Counted from the stretch's first letter, positions 1 through 7,636 are shown. The stretch: DNA of 10,730 bases from DAOVDI01 sp965373045 (GCA_965373045.1 CBDVEQ010000087.1:1-10730), one strand, 5' to 3'. Program-made: numbers and translations. Notes: generated from the letters alone by a model not told the origin.

Positions 1-900
1 AAGCACCTGGACTGCTGTGTGGGAGCCATTAACCGCAACATAGAGCGAGAAGAACTACTGGCTCTGATTAAAGATAAGGATGGAATCCTCTCTCTTTTAG
101 TCGATAAAATAGATAAAGAGGTTATAGATGCAGCCCCCTCCCTGAAGATCATCGCCAACTGCGCAGCAGGTTATAACAATATAGATACAGCCTATGCAAA
201 AAAGAAGGGCATTATTGTCACCAACACGCCCGATGTTCTAACAGAAACAACGGCAGACCTCACATGGGCATTGATCCTTGCTGTTGCCCGAAAAATACCA
301 CAGGCAGAGCAATACACCCGAAATCAACTTTTTAAGGGATGGGAACTGGACCTGTTTCTTGGAAAAGAGATTTTTGGCAAACGATTAGGGATCATCGGTA
401 TGGGAAGGATCGGCAAAGCGGTTGCTGAAAGAGCGAGGGCATTTCAAATGCTGACCGTTTATCACGACCCCATAAGATTGACCCATTTTGAGGAAAGCCG
501 GTTCATCGCTTCGCCACTCCCTCTGGACGATGTCCTTGCAACAGCCGATATCGTAACCCTTCACACCACGCTAACACCAGAAACGCGCCATCTGATTACA
601 GAAGACAGACTAAGATCAATGAAAAAAGGAGCGATCTTGATCAATGTATCCCGTGGGCAGATCATCGATGAAAAGGCGCTTGTAAAAGCATTGGCGGAAA
701 AGTGGATATGGGGAGCAGGCTTGGATGTTTATGAAAAAGAACCGGAAATCAGAAAAAAGCTTTTTTCTTTTGATAATGTCGTACTTCTTCCCCATATAGG
801 CAGCGCTACATATGAGACCCGGCTAAAAATGGCCATGATGGCAGCAGACAACCTTGCAAAAGGATTAAGCGGAAAAAAGTCCCCTAACCCCGTATTCTAA
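1..900 (+). CDS. D-isomer specific 2-hydroxyacid dehydrogenase (glyoxylate/hydroxypyruvate reductase-like), 5' partial
   Basis: This is the C-terminal 299 residues of an NAD(P)-dependent D-2-hydroxyacid dehydrogenase, which reversibly reduces a 2-keto acid to a D-2-hydroxy acid in the cytoplasm. The reading frame is open from base 1 to the TAA at 898-900, and about 20-30 N-terminal residues lie outside the window. A GTG at 19 could be read as a start, but the frame continues upstream and homologues are longer. Visible motifs (fragment numbering): the Rossmann nucleotide loop GMGRIG near 133-138, the catalytic Arg in NVSRG (about 218), the catalytic Glu in DVYEKEP (about 247, 29 residues after the Arg as in the family), and the catalytic His in LLPHIGSAT (about 265). 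The overall pattern resembles glyoxylate reductase/hydroxypyruvate reductase, but the substrate cannot be fixed; D-lactate or phosphoglycerate-type activity is possible. The gene converges on larE with only 12 nt between the stops and no clear hairpin terminator. Confidence 0.93.
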   Translation, partial: KHLDCCVGAINRNIEREELLALIKDKDGILSLLVDKIDKEVIDAAPSLKIIANCAAGYNNIDTAYAKKKGIIVTNTPDVLTETTADLTWALILAVARKIPQAEQYTRNQLFKGWELDLFLGKEIFGKRLGIIGMGRIGKAVAERARAFQMLTVYHDPIRLTHFEESRFIASPLPLDDVLATADIVTLHTTLTPETRHLITEDRLRSMKKGAILINVSRGQIIDEKALVKALAEKWIWGAGLDVYEKEPEIRKKLFSFDNVVLLPHIGSATYETRLKMAMMAADNLAKGLSGKKSPNPVF

Positions 901-912
901 CATCTTGTTTTT

Positions 913-1725
913 TTACACCAGTTCTTCGTTCAAGCTTCCCATGCGATAGCCTTGAAGATCGAGGGCCACATAGGAATATCCCAGCTTTTTTACAAATTCA
1001 ACGATCTTGCCTCTAGATTCATCTGTAATGATCAAGTCGAATTGTTCTTCCAGAATCTCAATACGGGCAACAGAACCATGATGCCTTACACGCACCTGGG
1101 TGAATCCCAGATCGCGCAGATATTCCTCTGCACAGGCAACTTTTTTCAGGCTTTTCTCGTCGATTTCTGTATGGTAGGGAAACCGGCTGGCAAGACAGGC
1201 CATGGCCGGTTTATTCCAGGTTGGTAAGCCCATCTCTCTGGACAGCAGGCGTATCTCTTTTTTTAAAAACCCTGCTTCTTTTAAAGGAGACCGGATCCCC
1301 AGTTCCTCGAGCGCTTTGGTCCCGGGCCGGTAATCCTCCGCATCTTCGTAATTCGAGCCGTCAACCACATGAAATATTTCTTGTTTTTGAGCAAATTTTT
1401 TGATCTCTGTAAATTCATCCTTTTTACAGTAATAACACCTTAATGGTGTATTTTGAACAAAGTCTGGATTGTTTAAAGCACTGTGCTGAAGGACAGTCAT
1501 TGAAACCCCCATGTCCTCAGCCAGTTCTTCAGCATCCTTAAGCTCCCTCGCAGAGATCACCTCGGAGCTGAGCATGACTGCCAGCACATCGCTACCCAAT
1601 ACATCATGTGCTACTTTTAACAGAAAAGAACTGTCAACTCCTCCTGAATATGCCACCACGACCTTTTTCATTTCAGCCAGGATGGATTCTAACTTATCAT
1701 ATTTTGCTTGGACGGTATTTTTCAT
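913..1725 (-). CDS. larE: ATP-dependent sulfur transferase LarE (nickel-pincer cofactor synthesis)
   Basis: The 270-residue product matches LarE of the PP-loop ATP pyrophosphatase superfamily, which adds sulfur to pyridinium-3,5-dicarboxylate mononucleotide to make the nickel-pincer cofactor of lactate racemase and related enzymes. The PP-loop SGGVDSS is at residues 27-33. The conserved active-site cysteine is C177 in the motif MACLASRF. Two more cysteines form RCYYCK (C97, C100). LarE proteins with three such cysteines are known to hold a [4Fe-4S] cluster that carries the transferred sulfur, whereas single-Cys forms sacrifice their own sulfur; I infer the cluster type here. The ATG at 1723-1725 overlaps the ispG stop TGA by 4 nt (ATGA), and a GAAGG ribosome site lies just upstream inside ispG, so translation is probably coupled. 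Partners larA, larB and larC are not in the window. Placing larE at the end of an isoprenoid operon is unusual. Confidence 0.9.
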   Translation of the reverse strand: MKNTVQAKYDKLESILAEMKKVVVAYSGGVDSSFLLKVAHDVLGSDVLAVMLSSEVISARELKDAEELAEDMGVSMTVLQHSALNNPDFVQNTPLRCYYCKKDEFTEIKKFAQKQEIFHVVDGSNYEDAEDYRPGTKALEELGIRSPLKEAGFLKKEIRLLSREMGLPTWNKPAMACLASRFPYHTEIDEKSLKKVACAEEYLRDLGFTQVRVRHHGSVARIEILEEQFDLIITDESRGKIVEFVKKLGYSYVALDLQGYRMGSLNEELV

Positions 1726-2816
1726 TGGGCCTTCTTCTTTTTTCGATTTTCTTCTACAAAGCGAAAAACCTCTTCGGTAAAACCATCAACGATCTCTTCT
1801 TCTTTGAGTCTCTTGAGAAGTTTCTTTTTTTTGAATATAATACCCATCTCCCTGCCACAGGCCAGGCCGATATCCGCTTCCTTCGCTTCTCCCGGACCAT
1901 TGACCATACATCCCATGATCGCCACATGGATAGGTCCATCGATCGAAGAGATCTTCTTTTCAATATCCGCAGCAATATTCATCAGATCAACTTCACAACG
2001 CCCGCAGATCGGGCACGAAATAATGTTGGGTCCCAATTGTCGAATATCGAGACTCGAAAGGATCAGGCGGCCGATACGGACCTCCTCTTCCGGAGGGGCT
2101 GTCAGGGAGACGCGGATTGTGTCTGCCAGCCCTTTTTTTAGTATAAACCCAAGTCCTATGGCTGATTTTACAGTGCCGGATATCAGGCTGCCGGATTCTG
2201 TGATGCCGGCATGGAAGGGGTAATCCACTTTCTCAGCCAGAAGCTCATATGCCTTTACAGTCCTCGAAATGTCAGAGGCCTTTAACGAGACCTTGATTGA
2301 ACGGAAGTTAAGATCTTCGAGGATCCGAATGTGACGGAGAGCGCTCTCCATCATCGCTTCAGGAGCAGCTTCCCCAAATTTTCGCAGAAGATCCTTTTCA
2401 AGGGAACCTGAATTTACGCCGATCCTTATCGGGACATTTTTATCCGCAGCTGCCAGGACTACATCTTTGATTTTACGTCTGGATCCGATATTACCCGGAT
2501 TGATCCTCAAACCATCGATATCGTTATCCAGAGCTTCGAGAGCCAGCCTGTGATCAAAATGGATGTCTGCGATGACCGGAATTCGGACAGCTTGTTTGAT
2601 CTCCTTGAGTGCATCAGCCGCATCCTTGTCCGGTACTGCGAGACGGATTATCTCACAGCCCGCATCTTCCAGCCTCTTGATCTGCGCGATTGTCGCGGCT
2701 TTATCTCTTGTATCTGTTTTGGTCATTGACTGGATAGCAACCGGAGCATCCCCCCCGATCGCCACATCACCAATATGAATTTTTCTTGTCTTCCGGCGAA
2801 TCGCGTTATAATTCAA
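1722..2816 (-). CDS. ispG: 4-hydroxy-3-methylbut-2-en-1-yl diphosphate synthase
   Basis: IspG (GcpE) reduces 2-C-methyl-D-erythritol 2,4-cyclodiphosphate to HMBPP, the second-to-last step of the MEP isoprenoid pathway, using a [4Fe-4S] cluster. The 364-residue length fits the compact bacterial form without the extra central domain seen in plants. The N-terminal TIM-barrel half carries the family blocks VAIQSMTKTDTRD (about 27-39), ADIHFDHRLAL (83-93) and RINPGNIGS (104-112). The C-terminal cluster domain has CPICGRCEVD (C268, C271) and GCMVNGPGE (C303, E310), the usual three Cys plus Glu ligand set. The start is a TTG at 2814-2816: there is no in-frame ATG before residue 31, and a stop lies two codons upstream. 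Only a weak GGAT is seen as a ribosome site. The gene begins 32 nt after the end of the four-helix-bundle gene and overlaps larE by 4 nt downstream. Confidence 0.96.
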   Translation of the reverse strand: MNYNAIRRKTRKIHIGDVAIGGDAPVAIQSMTKTDTRDKAATIAQIKRLEDAGCEIIRLAVPDKDAADALKEIKQAVRIPVIADIHFDHRLALEALDNDIDGLRINPGNIGSRRKIKDVVLAAADKNVPIRIGVNSGSLEKDLLRKFGEAAPEAMMESALRHIRILEDLNFRSIKVSLKASDISRTVKAYELLAEKVDYPFHAGITESGSLISGTVKSAIGLGFILKKGLADTIRVSLTAPPEEEVRIGRLILSSLDIRQLGPNIISCPICGRCEVDLMNIAADIEKKISSIDGPIHVAIMGCMVNGPGEAKEADIGLACGREMGIIFKKKKLLKRLKEEEIVDGFTEEVFRFVEENRKKKKAQ

Positions 2817-2837
2817 TGTCTAAATCCAAATCAAAAG

Positions 2838-3265
2838 GGTTCGAGGATTCAAGGGTTCAAGGATCCAAGTGCTTTTCTTTCTAACGACTTAATAAGTGCT
2901 TTGAGCATCCTCTCAACCTCTCCTATCCCCTCCTGTAGTATTTCTAATTTACCAGTCTTAATATAACCCAAATCCCCGGATATTAATATCTGGGTTTGTA
3001 TCTCACAATTTGAACCATAAGCTATATATAAAAACCGAATATATTCCGGGGTTGTTTTTCTTCCGTATCCTTCTGCTATGTTACTGGGAACAGAGACTGC
3101 TGCCCTCCTTATTTGCGATGTCAAGCCGTATCTTTCCTCATCAGGAAATCTTTTTGTTATTTTGTAAATGTCTAAACATAGCTGATATGACCTTTGCCAA
3201 ACTTTTAATTCTTTATAATTCTTAAGCATTTCCCTTGAACCCTTGAATCCTTGAATCCTTGAATC
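2838..3265. repeat. Inverted pair of four-unit octamer arrays enclosing the four-helix-bundle gene
   Basis: Four 8-nt units (consensus GRTTCRAG) fill 2838-2869. The reverse complement of 3234-3265 is another four units of the same consensus. In register, 27 of 32 positions pair, and the mismatches are transitions. The enclosed gene starts 5 nt inside one arm and ends within the other. The transcript could fold so that the ORF forms the loop on a 32-bp stem. Confidence 0.8.
2849..3229 (-). CDS. Four-helix-bundle protein of the 23S rRNA intervening-sequence (S23/IVP) family
   Basis: The 126-residue product carries the hallmarks of the small four-helix-bundle family often annotated as S23 ribosomal or 23S rRNA IVS protein. 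These are LKVWQ near the N-terminus (8-12), the block FPDEERYGLTSQIRRAAVSV (28-47) followed by PSNIAEG (48-54), and a final amphipathic helix (about 95-117). The related bAvd protein is an accessory factor of diversity-generating retroelements, but no reverse transcriptase is present here. The molecular role of the family is unsettled. I chose the ATG at 3227-3229. A longer reading back to 3304 would overlap rseP and translate the tandem octamer array, giving a non-homologous N-terminus. The last six residues (LGSLNP) and the stop are encoded inside the second octamer array. The ORF is therefore wrapped tightly by an inverted repeat, as in IVS elements. It interrupts the usual rseP-ispG adjacency. 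Confidence 0.85.
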   Translation of the reverse strand: MLKNYKELKVWQRSYQLCLDIYKITKRFPDEERYGLTSQIRRAAVSVPSNIAEGYGRKTTPEYIRFLYIAYGSNCEIQTQILISGDLGYIKTGKLEILQEGIGEVERMLKALIKSLERKALGSLNP

Positions 3266-3279
3266 CTTTTGCCTTTCAT

Positions 3280-4611
3280 TTAGAAAGGAATCAGGCTGCT
3301 CCACCCATTAGGCAGCCTTTTCACTATATCATTGAGGATGATAAACACAATAAGGACAATGAATATCGCAAATCCGATCTGCATGATGACCTGTTTGACC
3401 TTCATGCTGAAATCCCTACGAAAAATCCCCTCCAGCGCCAGCACAAGGATCTGTCCTCCATCCAGAACCGGGATTGGAAATAGGTTGATGATCCCGAGCT
3501 GCAGGCTGATAAAAGCAATCCAACTGATTAAAGCTAAAAAACCCATGCGCAGCATTATATAGGAAAAATTGGCGATATCGATAGGGCCGGCCAGCTGCTT
3601 TGTCGAGGTTTCTCCTGTGGCCAACCCCCGGATGGTTGAAAACACAAGGAATACAAGCTTTTTGTTATAGTTATAGCTTTCAGCGACAGCGGCAAAAAAC
3701 CCGAATTTCTTAAAATTGGATTTCTCGATATGATACAATCCGATCTTTCCTACCTTCCCCTCTTGCTTCGGAGTGACCTTAAGATGTATCTGCTCTCCTT
3801 TTCGATCGATGAGAAAATCCAGTTCATTCCCCGGATTTGCCTCCAGGATCTTAACAAATTCATTGATATGGATCTCTTTTCCATTGATGGCGAGGATGAC
3901 ATCATTAGGCTTAAGACCCGCCTTCTCTGCAGGAGAATTGTCTGTGACCATATTAACCTGTACCAGGATCTTTCCTGAGAATCCTGCATATCCCATTTCA
4001 TACCGGGTCTTAGCTTCGGTCAGAAGATCAACATCCAGAATACTCTGTCCCCTTTTGATCTTCAGATAGATAGTTCTTTTGGGTTTTGTGCCGACAGCGA
4101 TCTTAACATCGCTCCATGTCGGTGTCTGTTTTTTGTTGATGCTTAAAATCTCATCACCTATTTGAAGTTCTGCTTTTTCCGCCGGAGACCCCTCCTCGAT
4201 CCAGCCTATGACCGGAACCTGGTCCTGAATCTCAGGCACATTGACACCAACCATGTTGATGTAGGTCATCAGTACAAGAGCCAGTATGATGTTCATCGCT
4301 GCGCCCATTACCATAACCAAAAATCTCTGCCATCGTTTAGCGGCCTGAAAATCCCCAGGCTGCATTTCCCTTTTTTTTTCGAAGACATCCTCCCCAAGAA
4401 ATTTGACATATCCTCCCATGGGAATCAGGCTGATCCGGTAATCCGTCCCGCCTTTTTTATAACCAAACAGCCGCTTCCCAAAGCCGAATGAAAAAACTTC
4501 CACCTTGATCCCGACAAGCTTGGCCATAAAAAAATGTCCGCATTCATGGACAAAAACAAGGATACCGAATACCAGTATAAAAGCGAATATTGTTCCAATT
4601 AATGATCCCAT
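3280..4611 (-). CDS. rseP: RIP metalloprotease RseP (site-2 protease family)
   Basis: This 443-residue inner-membrane zinc protease cleaves membrane-embedded substrates such as anti-sigma factors after a first cut by another protease, and also clears signal-peptide remnants. The zinc motif HECGH is at residues 22-26 in the first membrane helix. The third zinc ligand is D384 in NLFPIPVLDGG in a C-terminal helix. Two PDZ domains lie between, roughly 128-203 and 215-285, each with the GSPAEKA/NSPAEKAGL start and GD/ND-x-I pattern. Further membrane segments are near 95-120, 355-380 and 408-428. RseP with two tandem PDZ domains is typical of Gram-negative bacteria. The gene starts 5 nt after the dxr stop, and its AAAGG ribosome site lies within the last dxr codons, so the two genes are co-transcribed and probably coupled. 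Its substrate here is unknown. Confidence 0.96.
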   Translation of the reverse strand: MGSLIGTIFAFILVFGILVFVHECGHFFMAKLVGIKVEVFSFGFGKRLFGYKKGGTDYRISLIPMGGYVKFLGEDVFEKKREMQPGDFQAAKRWQRFLVMVMGAAMNIILALVLMTYINMVGVNVPEIQDQVPVIGWIEEGSPAEKAELQIGDEILSINKKQTPTWSDVKIAVGTKPKRTIYLKIKRGQSILDVDLLTEAKTRYEMGYAGFSGKILVQVNMVTDNSPAEKAGLKPNDVILAINGKEIHINEFVKILEANPGNELDFLIDRKGEQIHLKVTPKQEGKVGKIGLYHIEKSNFKKFGFFAAVAESYNYNKKLVFLVFSTIRGLATGETSTKQLAGPIDIANFSYIMLRMGFLALISWIAFISLQLGIINLFPIPVLDGGQILVLALEGIFRRDFSMKVKQVIMQIGFAIFIVLIVFIILNDIVKRLPNGWSSLIPF

Positions 4612-4616
4612 TTTAT

Positions 4617-5777
4617 TTACCTTTTATTTATTAAATTCCGGGTGATCTCCCTGCTTTTCCGGTCGATCTCGAAGATATCCTCTATGATCTCAATTTTCTT
4701 CTGTTCATGCTGTTCGACTGCAGTCATAACAACAACCGCAATGTCTGAAAATCTTATTCTCTTTTGCAGGAAGGCGCTAACAGCCTCTTCATTTGCCGCA
4801 TTCATAGCTACCGAACAGCTCTCTGCTTTCTTCAGGACCTGAACCGCCAACCCGGCCAAAGGAAATTTATCCAGATCGACTTTAAAAAATTCCAGCGCCC
4901 CGACTGAAACAAGGTCAAGCGGCGGAAGCAATCCGTCTCCCCTCTCCGGATAAGTCAGAGCATACTGGATGGGAATTTTCATGTCGGTCTGGCTGAGCTG
5001 AGCCAGCACAGAACCATCCTGCATCTCGACCAGGCAGTGCACAATGCTCTGCGGGTGGATGATCATATCTAACTGAGAAGGATCCAGATCAAATAACCAG
5101 CGGGCTTCGATCAATTCCAATCCTTTGTTCATCAATGTGGCCGAATCAACAGTGACCTTCTTCCCCATTTTCCACCGGGGATGAGAAAGAACATCCTCCA
5201 TGGAAATAGTATTCATTCGCTCCTTCGGGATCTTGAAAAATGGCCCTCCTGAAGCAGTCAGAACAACTTTTTTCACATAGTCCCGGTTTTCCTTGGCAAG
5301 ACATTGAAAAACGCCGCTGTGCTCGCTGTCAACCGGGATCAAGCATGCTTTTGTGCCTTTGATCCGTTTCCTGATTAGGCTTCCGCCCACAACCATGGAT
5401 TCCTTGTTAGCGAGAGCGATCGTTTTTCCCTCATCGATCGCAGCCAGAGTCGGGCGCAGTCCATTGATCCCGGTGATCGCAGAAACCACAATGTCAGTCT
5501 CCGGATCCCGCGCTATTTCTTCCGCCCCTTCAATTCCAAAGAAGAATTTTACATCCTGAAAGCGTTTATCCTTGCGCAAAACATCCGCATCTTCTTTTGC
5601 AGCGCAGGAAACAAGCTTCGGTCGAAATTTCTCGATCTGGATTTTGAGAAGTTCCAGATTTTGGCCTGCAGCAAGTCCGGCCACCTCAAATTGTGAGGAC
5701 GACTGTTCGATGACTTCAAGCGTACTGCGTCCGATCGATCCGGTTGATCCGAGTATAGATACTTTCTTTTGACTCAT
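4617..5777 (-). CDS. dxr: 1-deoxy-D-xylulose 5-phosphate reductoisomerase
   Basis: Dxr (IspC) converts 1-deoxy-D-xylulose 5-phosphate to 2-C-methyl-D-erythritol 4-phosphate with NADPH and a divalent metal. It is the first committed step of the MEP pathway and the target of fosmidomycin. The 386-residue length is normal. Seen in the sequence: the NADPH-binding GSTGSIGRSTL at 10-20, NKESMVVGG at 124-132, the metal ligands D150 and E152 in PVDSEHSG, the substrate loop ASGGPF (175-180), and MNKGLE with E221 as the third ligand. The ATG at 5775-5777 has no obvious ribosome-binding site. The upstream space to cdsA (121 nt) is filled with short repeats. Together with ispG this shows that the cell makes isoprenoids by the MEP route. 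Confidence 0.97.
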   Translation of the reverse strand: MSQKKVSILGSTGSIGRSTLEVIEQSSSQFEVAGLAAGQNLELLKIQIEKFRPKLVSCAAKEDADVLRKDKRFQDVKFFFGIEGAEEIARDPETDIVVSAITGINGLRPTLAAIDEGKTIALANKESMVVGGSLIRKRIKGTKACLIPVDSEHSGVFQCLAKENRDYVKKVVLTASGGPFFKIPKERMNTISMEDVLSHPRWKMGKKVTVDSATLMNKGLELIEARWLFDLDPSQLDMIIHPQSIVHCLVEMQDGSVLAQLSQTDMKIPIQYALTYPERGDGLLPPLDLVSVGALEFFKVDLDKFPLAGLAVQVLKKAESCSVAMNAANEEAVSAFLQKRIRFSDIAVVVMTAVEQHEQKKIEIIEDIFEIDRKSREITRNLINKR

Positions 5778-5898
5778 AAATAAACCATTTATCTCGTTTG
5801 TCTCGTTTATCTGGATTCCCGCTTTCGCGGGAACGACGTCTTACTTTGGCCTTTGGCCTTTGGCCCTTGGGCTCTTTCCCTTTGGCCTTCTTCGACTT
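5778..5898. repeat. Repeat-filled cdsA-dxr spacer
   Basis: From left to right on the plus strand this holds two 9-nt units with core TCTCGTTT (5791-5808), a perfect 7-bp stem with 4-nt loop (5816-5822 with 5827-5833, TTCCCGC/GCGGGAA) of a widespread intergenic palindrome type, three CTTTGGC heptamers (5844-5864) with degenerate continuation to about 5872, and CTTTGGCCTTCTTCGA (5880-5895). No coding sequence is present. The hairpin lacks a T-run and is not a typical terminator. Confidence 0.75.
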
Positions 5899-6708
5899 TT
5901 ATGTCATCCCGATGAATTTCAGCAGATAATAAAACAATGGCACAGCCAGGATCATGCTGTCGATCCTGTCCAAAAAACCTCCATGTCCCGGGAGCATATT
6001 GGACGAGTCTTTTACACCTGCCGCCCGTTTAAACAACGATTCCATGGGATCGCTTACCTGGGCAACAAAGTGGATCAAAAAAGCAAAAACGATAGCTTTC
6101 CACAGAAGTGTTTCTTTTAAGATCAACTGTTGGGCAAGCACCCCGCCTATACATGCGATCAGAATCCCCCCGATGCTTCCCTCCCATGTTTTGTTCGGGC
6201 TGGCTACAGGAGTCATTTTATGTTTGCCAATTAGTTTTCCAAAGACATAGGCCCCTGTATCCCCAAGAAAAATGACTGCCAGCATAAAATAGATATAGTA
6301 AGGCCCCCATCCCTCTCTCAGGAGATTGAAATAATTCAGGGTAAAACTCAGGTATATCGCTCCAAATAATGTTAATGCCACCCCTGAAGGAAATTTTTTC
6401 AGTTTCTCGATCTTATTGACAGCAAAGACAAAATAAAAAGCGCCGAGGAGAATGCAGGCAAAAAGTGCCATCTCCAGGGAGATCTGTTCTATAAAAAAGG
6501 AAAGAGCAATAAAAATGGACATTAAAATTCCCAGTCCTTTTCTCGGGACATGCTCCCTTTTTTGCGCCAGATTGTAAAACTCGAACAGGGCGATAAAAAT
6601 AAAAACCTGGAGTGCAATGAAAAAGGCCAGCCGTGAAAAATACTGGATCGCCATAAATACAAGTAACAGCAATAAAATCGCTGTTGGCACTCTTTTTTTA
6701 ATACTCAT
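5899..6708 (-). CDS. cdsA: Phosphatidate cytidylyltransferase
   Basis: CdsA makes CDP-diacylglycerol from phosphatidic acid and CTP at the inner membrane, the branch-point precursor of bacterial phospholipids. The 269-residue protein is strongly hydrophobic, with about seven or eight membrane segments starting at residue 9. It carries the conserved GDTGAY (149-154), SPNKTWEGS (170-178) and the C-terminal family signature from S224 to D250 (SLFKRAAGVKDSS, then LPGHGG and DRID). The position just before this signature reads VSDPMES rather than the more common G-D-[LI]-x-E-S; the Asp is kept. The gene follows uppS after 88 nt and precedes dxr, the order seen in many bacteria. The ribosome site is weak. 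A possible extra promoter lies in the 88-nt gap (TATAAA on the minus strand at 6734-6739), but it is not convincing. Confidence 0.96.
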   Translation of the reverse strand: MSIKKRVPTAILLLLLVFMAIQYFSRLAFFIALQVFIFIALFEFYNLAQKREHVPRKGLGILMSIFIALSFFIEQISLEMALFACILLGAFYFVFAVNKIEKLKKFPSGVALTLFGAIYLSFTLNYFNLLREGWGPYYIYFMLAVIFLGDTGAYVFGKLIGKHKMTPVASPNKTWEGSIGGILIACIGGVLAQQLILKETLLWKAIVFAFLIHFVAQVSDPMESLFKRAAGVKDSSNMLPGHGGFLDRIDSMILAVPLFYYLLKFIGMT

Positions 6709-6796
6709 TTTTATCTCAGTTTAAAACACACACTTTATACTGCATTTGTGTTATTTGCAAGCACGAGAAAAGTTGACAAAGTTACGGGGTTTTGGT
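6709..6796. other. uppS-cdsA spacer with a weak possible promoter
   Basis: This is 88 nt of AT-rich sequence inside an otherwise tightly packed operon. On the minus strand, TTGCAA (6755-6760) and TATAAA (6734-6739) are separated by 15 nt, a weak sigma70-like pair that could drive cdsA separately. No repeats are visible. Confidence 0.3.
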
Positions 6797-7558
6797 CTAA
6801 ATGTCCCCGAAACGCCTATCTCGCTGTTGATAGTCGACAACAGCTTGCAGCAGATGTTTTTTCCTAAAATCGGGCCATAAAACAGGAGTGATCCAGATCT
6901 CTGCATATGCGATCTGCCAAAGCAGGAAATTGGAGATCCGCAGCTCTCCGCTGGTTCTGATGAGCAGGTCCGGATCCGGAATGTCTGATGTGTAAAGATA
7001 TTGAGAAAACTTTTCTTCCTCAAGCGACCTAATGTCAAAATCCGGTTCGCCAACCATTTTTTTCACAGCATCCACGATCTCAGCTCTCCCTCCGTAGTTT
7101 AGAGCCATGACCAAGGTCATACGTTTGTTTTTCCTTGTCAAGGCTTCAACTCGCTCCAATTCACGTCTGGGACTCTCCGGAATGGCTTCTCTCTGGCCTA
7201 TCACTTTTAATCTAATATCTTTTTCACTAAGAATGTGTCCTTCCTTGCTCAGATATTCTTCCAGAAGTCTCCAGAGTGTATCCACTTCGAGTTTGGGCCT
7301 TTTCCAATTCTCTTTGGAAAAAGCATAAAGGGACAGAACCTTGATACATAGACGGGCGCTTGTCTCAATTATCTCCCGAACAGATTTCTGGCCCGCCCTA
7401 TGACCTTCCACTCTGGGCAGCAATCTTTTTTTTGCCCACCGGCCGTTTCCGTCCATAATAACGGCTACATGCTTCGGAAGACGCGAGGGATCTATTTTTT
7501 TTATAAGGGCAGCCTCTTTGGTGCCCGGTTTGATGAATCCTTCCATATCTTCAAACAT
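6797..7558 (-). CDS. uppS: Isoprenyl transferase (undecaprenyl diphosphate synthase)
   Basis: UppS adds isopentenyl units in cis to farnesyl diphosphate to make undecaprenyl diphosphate, the lipid carrier for peptidoglycan and other envelope sugars. The 253-residue length is normal. The catalytic loop HVAVIMDGNGRWAKKR has D36, followed by EGHRAG (51-56), the SLYAFSKENW block (76-85), and the diphosphate-binding RTSGE (201-205) with SNFLLWQIAYAE (209-220). The C-terminus keeps DYQQRDRRFG. It is the first gene of the minus-strand operon. The ATG at 7556-7558 begins 6 nt after a perfect -10 box, so the transcript would start at or next to this codon. A second in-frame ATG at residue 5 (7544-7546) is an alternative start. 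The chain length of the product cannot be read from the sequence alone. Confidence 0.96.
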   Translation of the reverse strand: MFEDMEGFIKPGTKEAALIKKIDPSRLPKHVAVIMDGNGRWAKKRLLPRVEGHRAGQKSVREIIETSARLCIKVLSLYAFSKENWKRPKLEVDTLWRLLEEYLSKEGHILSEKDIRLKVIGQREAIPESPRRELERVEALTRKNKRMTLVMALNYGGRAEIVDAVKKMVGEPDFDIRSLEEEKFSQYLYTSDIPDPDLLIRTSGELRISNFLLWQIAYAEIWITPVLWPDFRKKHLLQAVVDYQQRDRRFGDI

Positions 7559-7564
7559 ATGCTA

Positions 7565-7593
7565 ATTATAGGAATTGACCCGGGAATTGTCAA
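7565..7593 (-). promoter_or_regulatory. Perfect-consensus sigma70-type promoter of the uppS operon
   Basis: On the minus strand, TTGACA (7588-7593) is followed by exactly 17 nt and then TATAAT (7565-7570), the full bacterial housekeeping consensus. Six bases then separate the -10 box from the uppS ATG, so a normal start distance of about 7 nt puts transcription start at the A of the start codon. This predicts a leaderless or nearly leaderless uppS mRNA. No ribosome-binding site is visible between the -10 box and the ATG. Confidence 0.8.
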
Positions 7594-7636
7594 AACCTGT
7601 AGACTAAAGAACCGTAATTTGTTAAGCTAATTGAAG

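Noticed and set aside
1608..2223. Overlapping plus-strand frames of about 170 codons opposite ispG/larE
   Set aside because: They lie antisense to conserved genes whose motifs are complete, show no family features, and have no ribosome site context.
2838..3265. Diversity-generating retroelement suggested by an Avd-like four-helix bundle
   Set aside because: No reverse transcriptase, template repeat or variable repeat is present in the window.
3230..3304. N-terminal extension of the four-helix-bundle ORF into rseP
   Set aside because: It translates the octamer array and overlaps rseP; family members begin close to the LKVWQ motif, which fits the ATG at 3227-3229.
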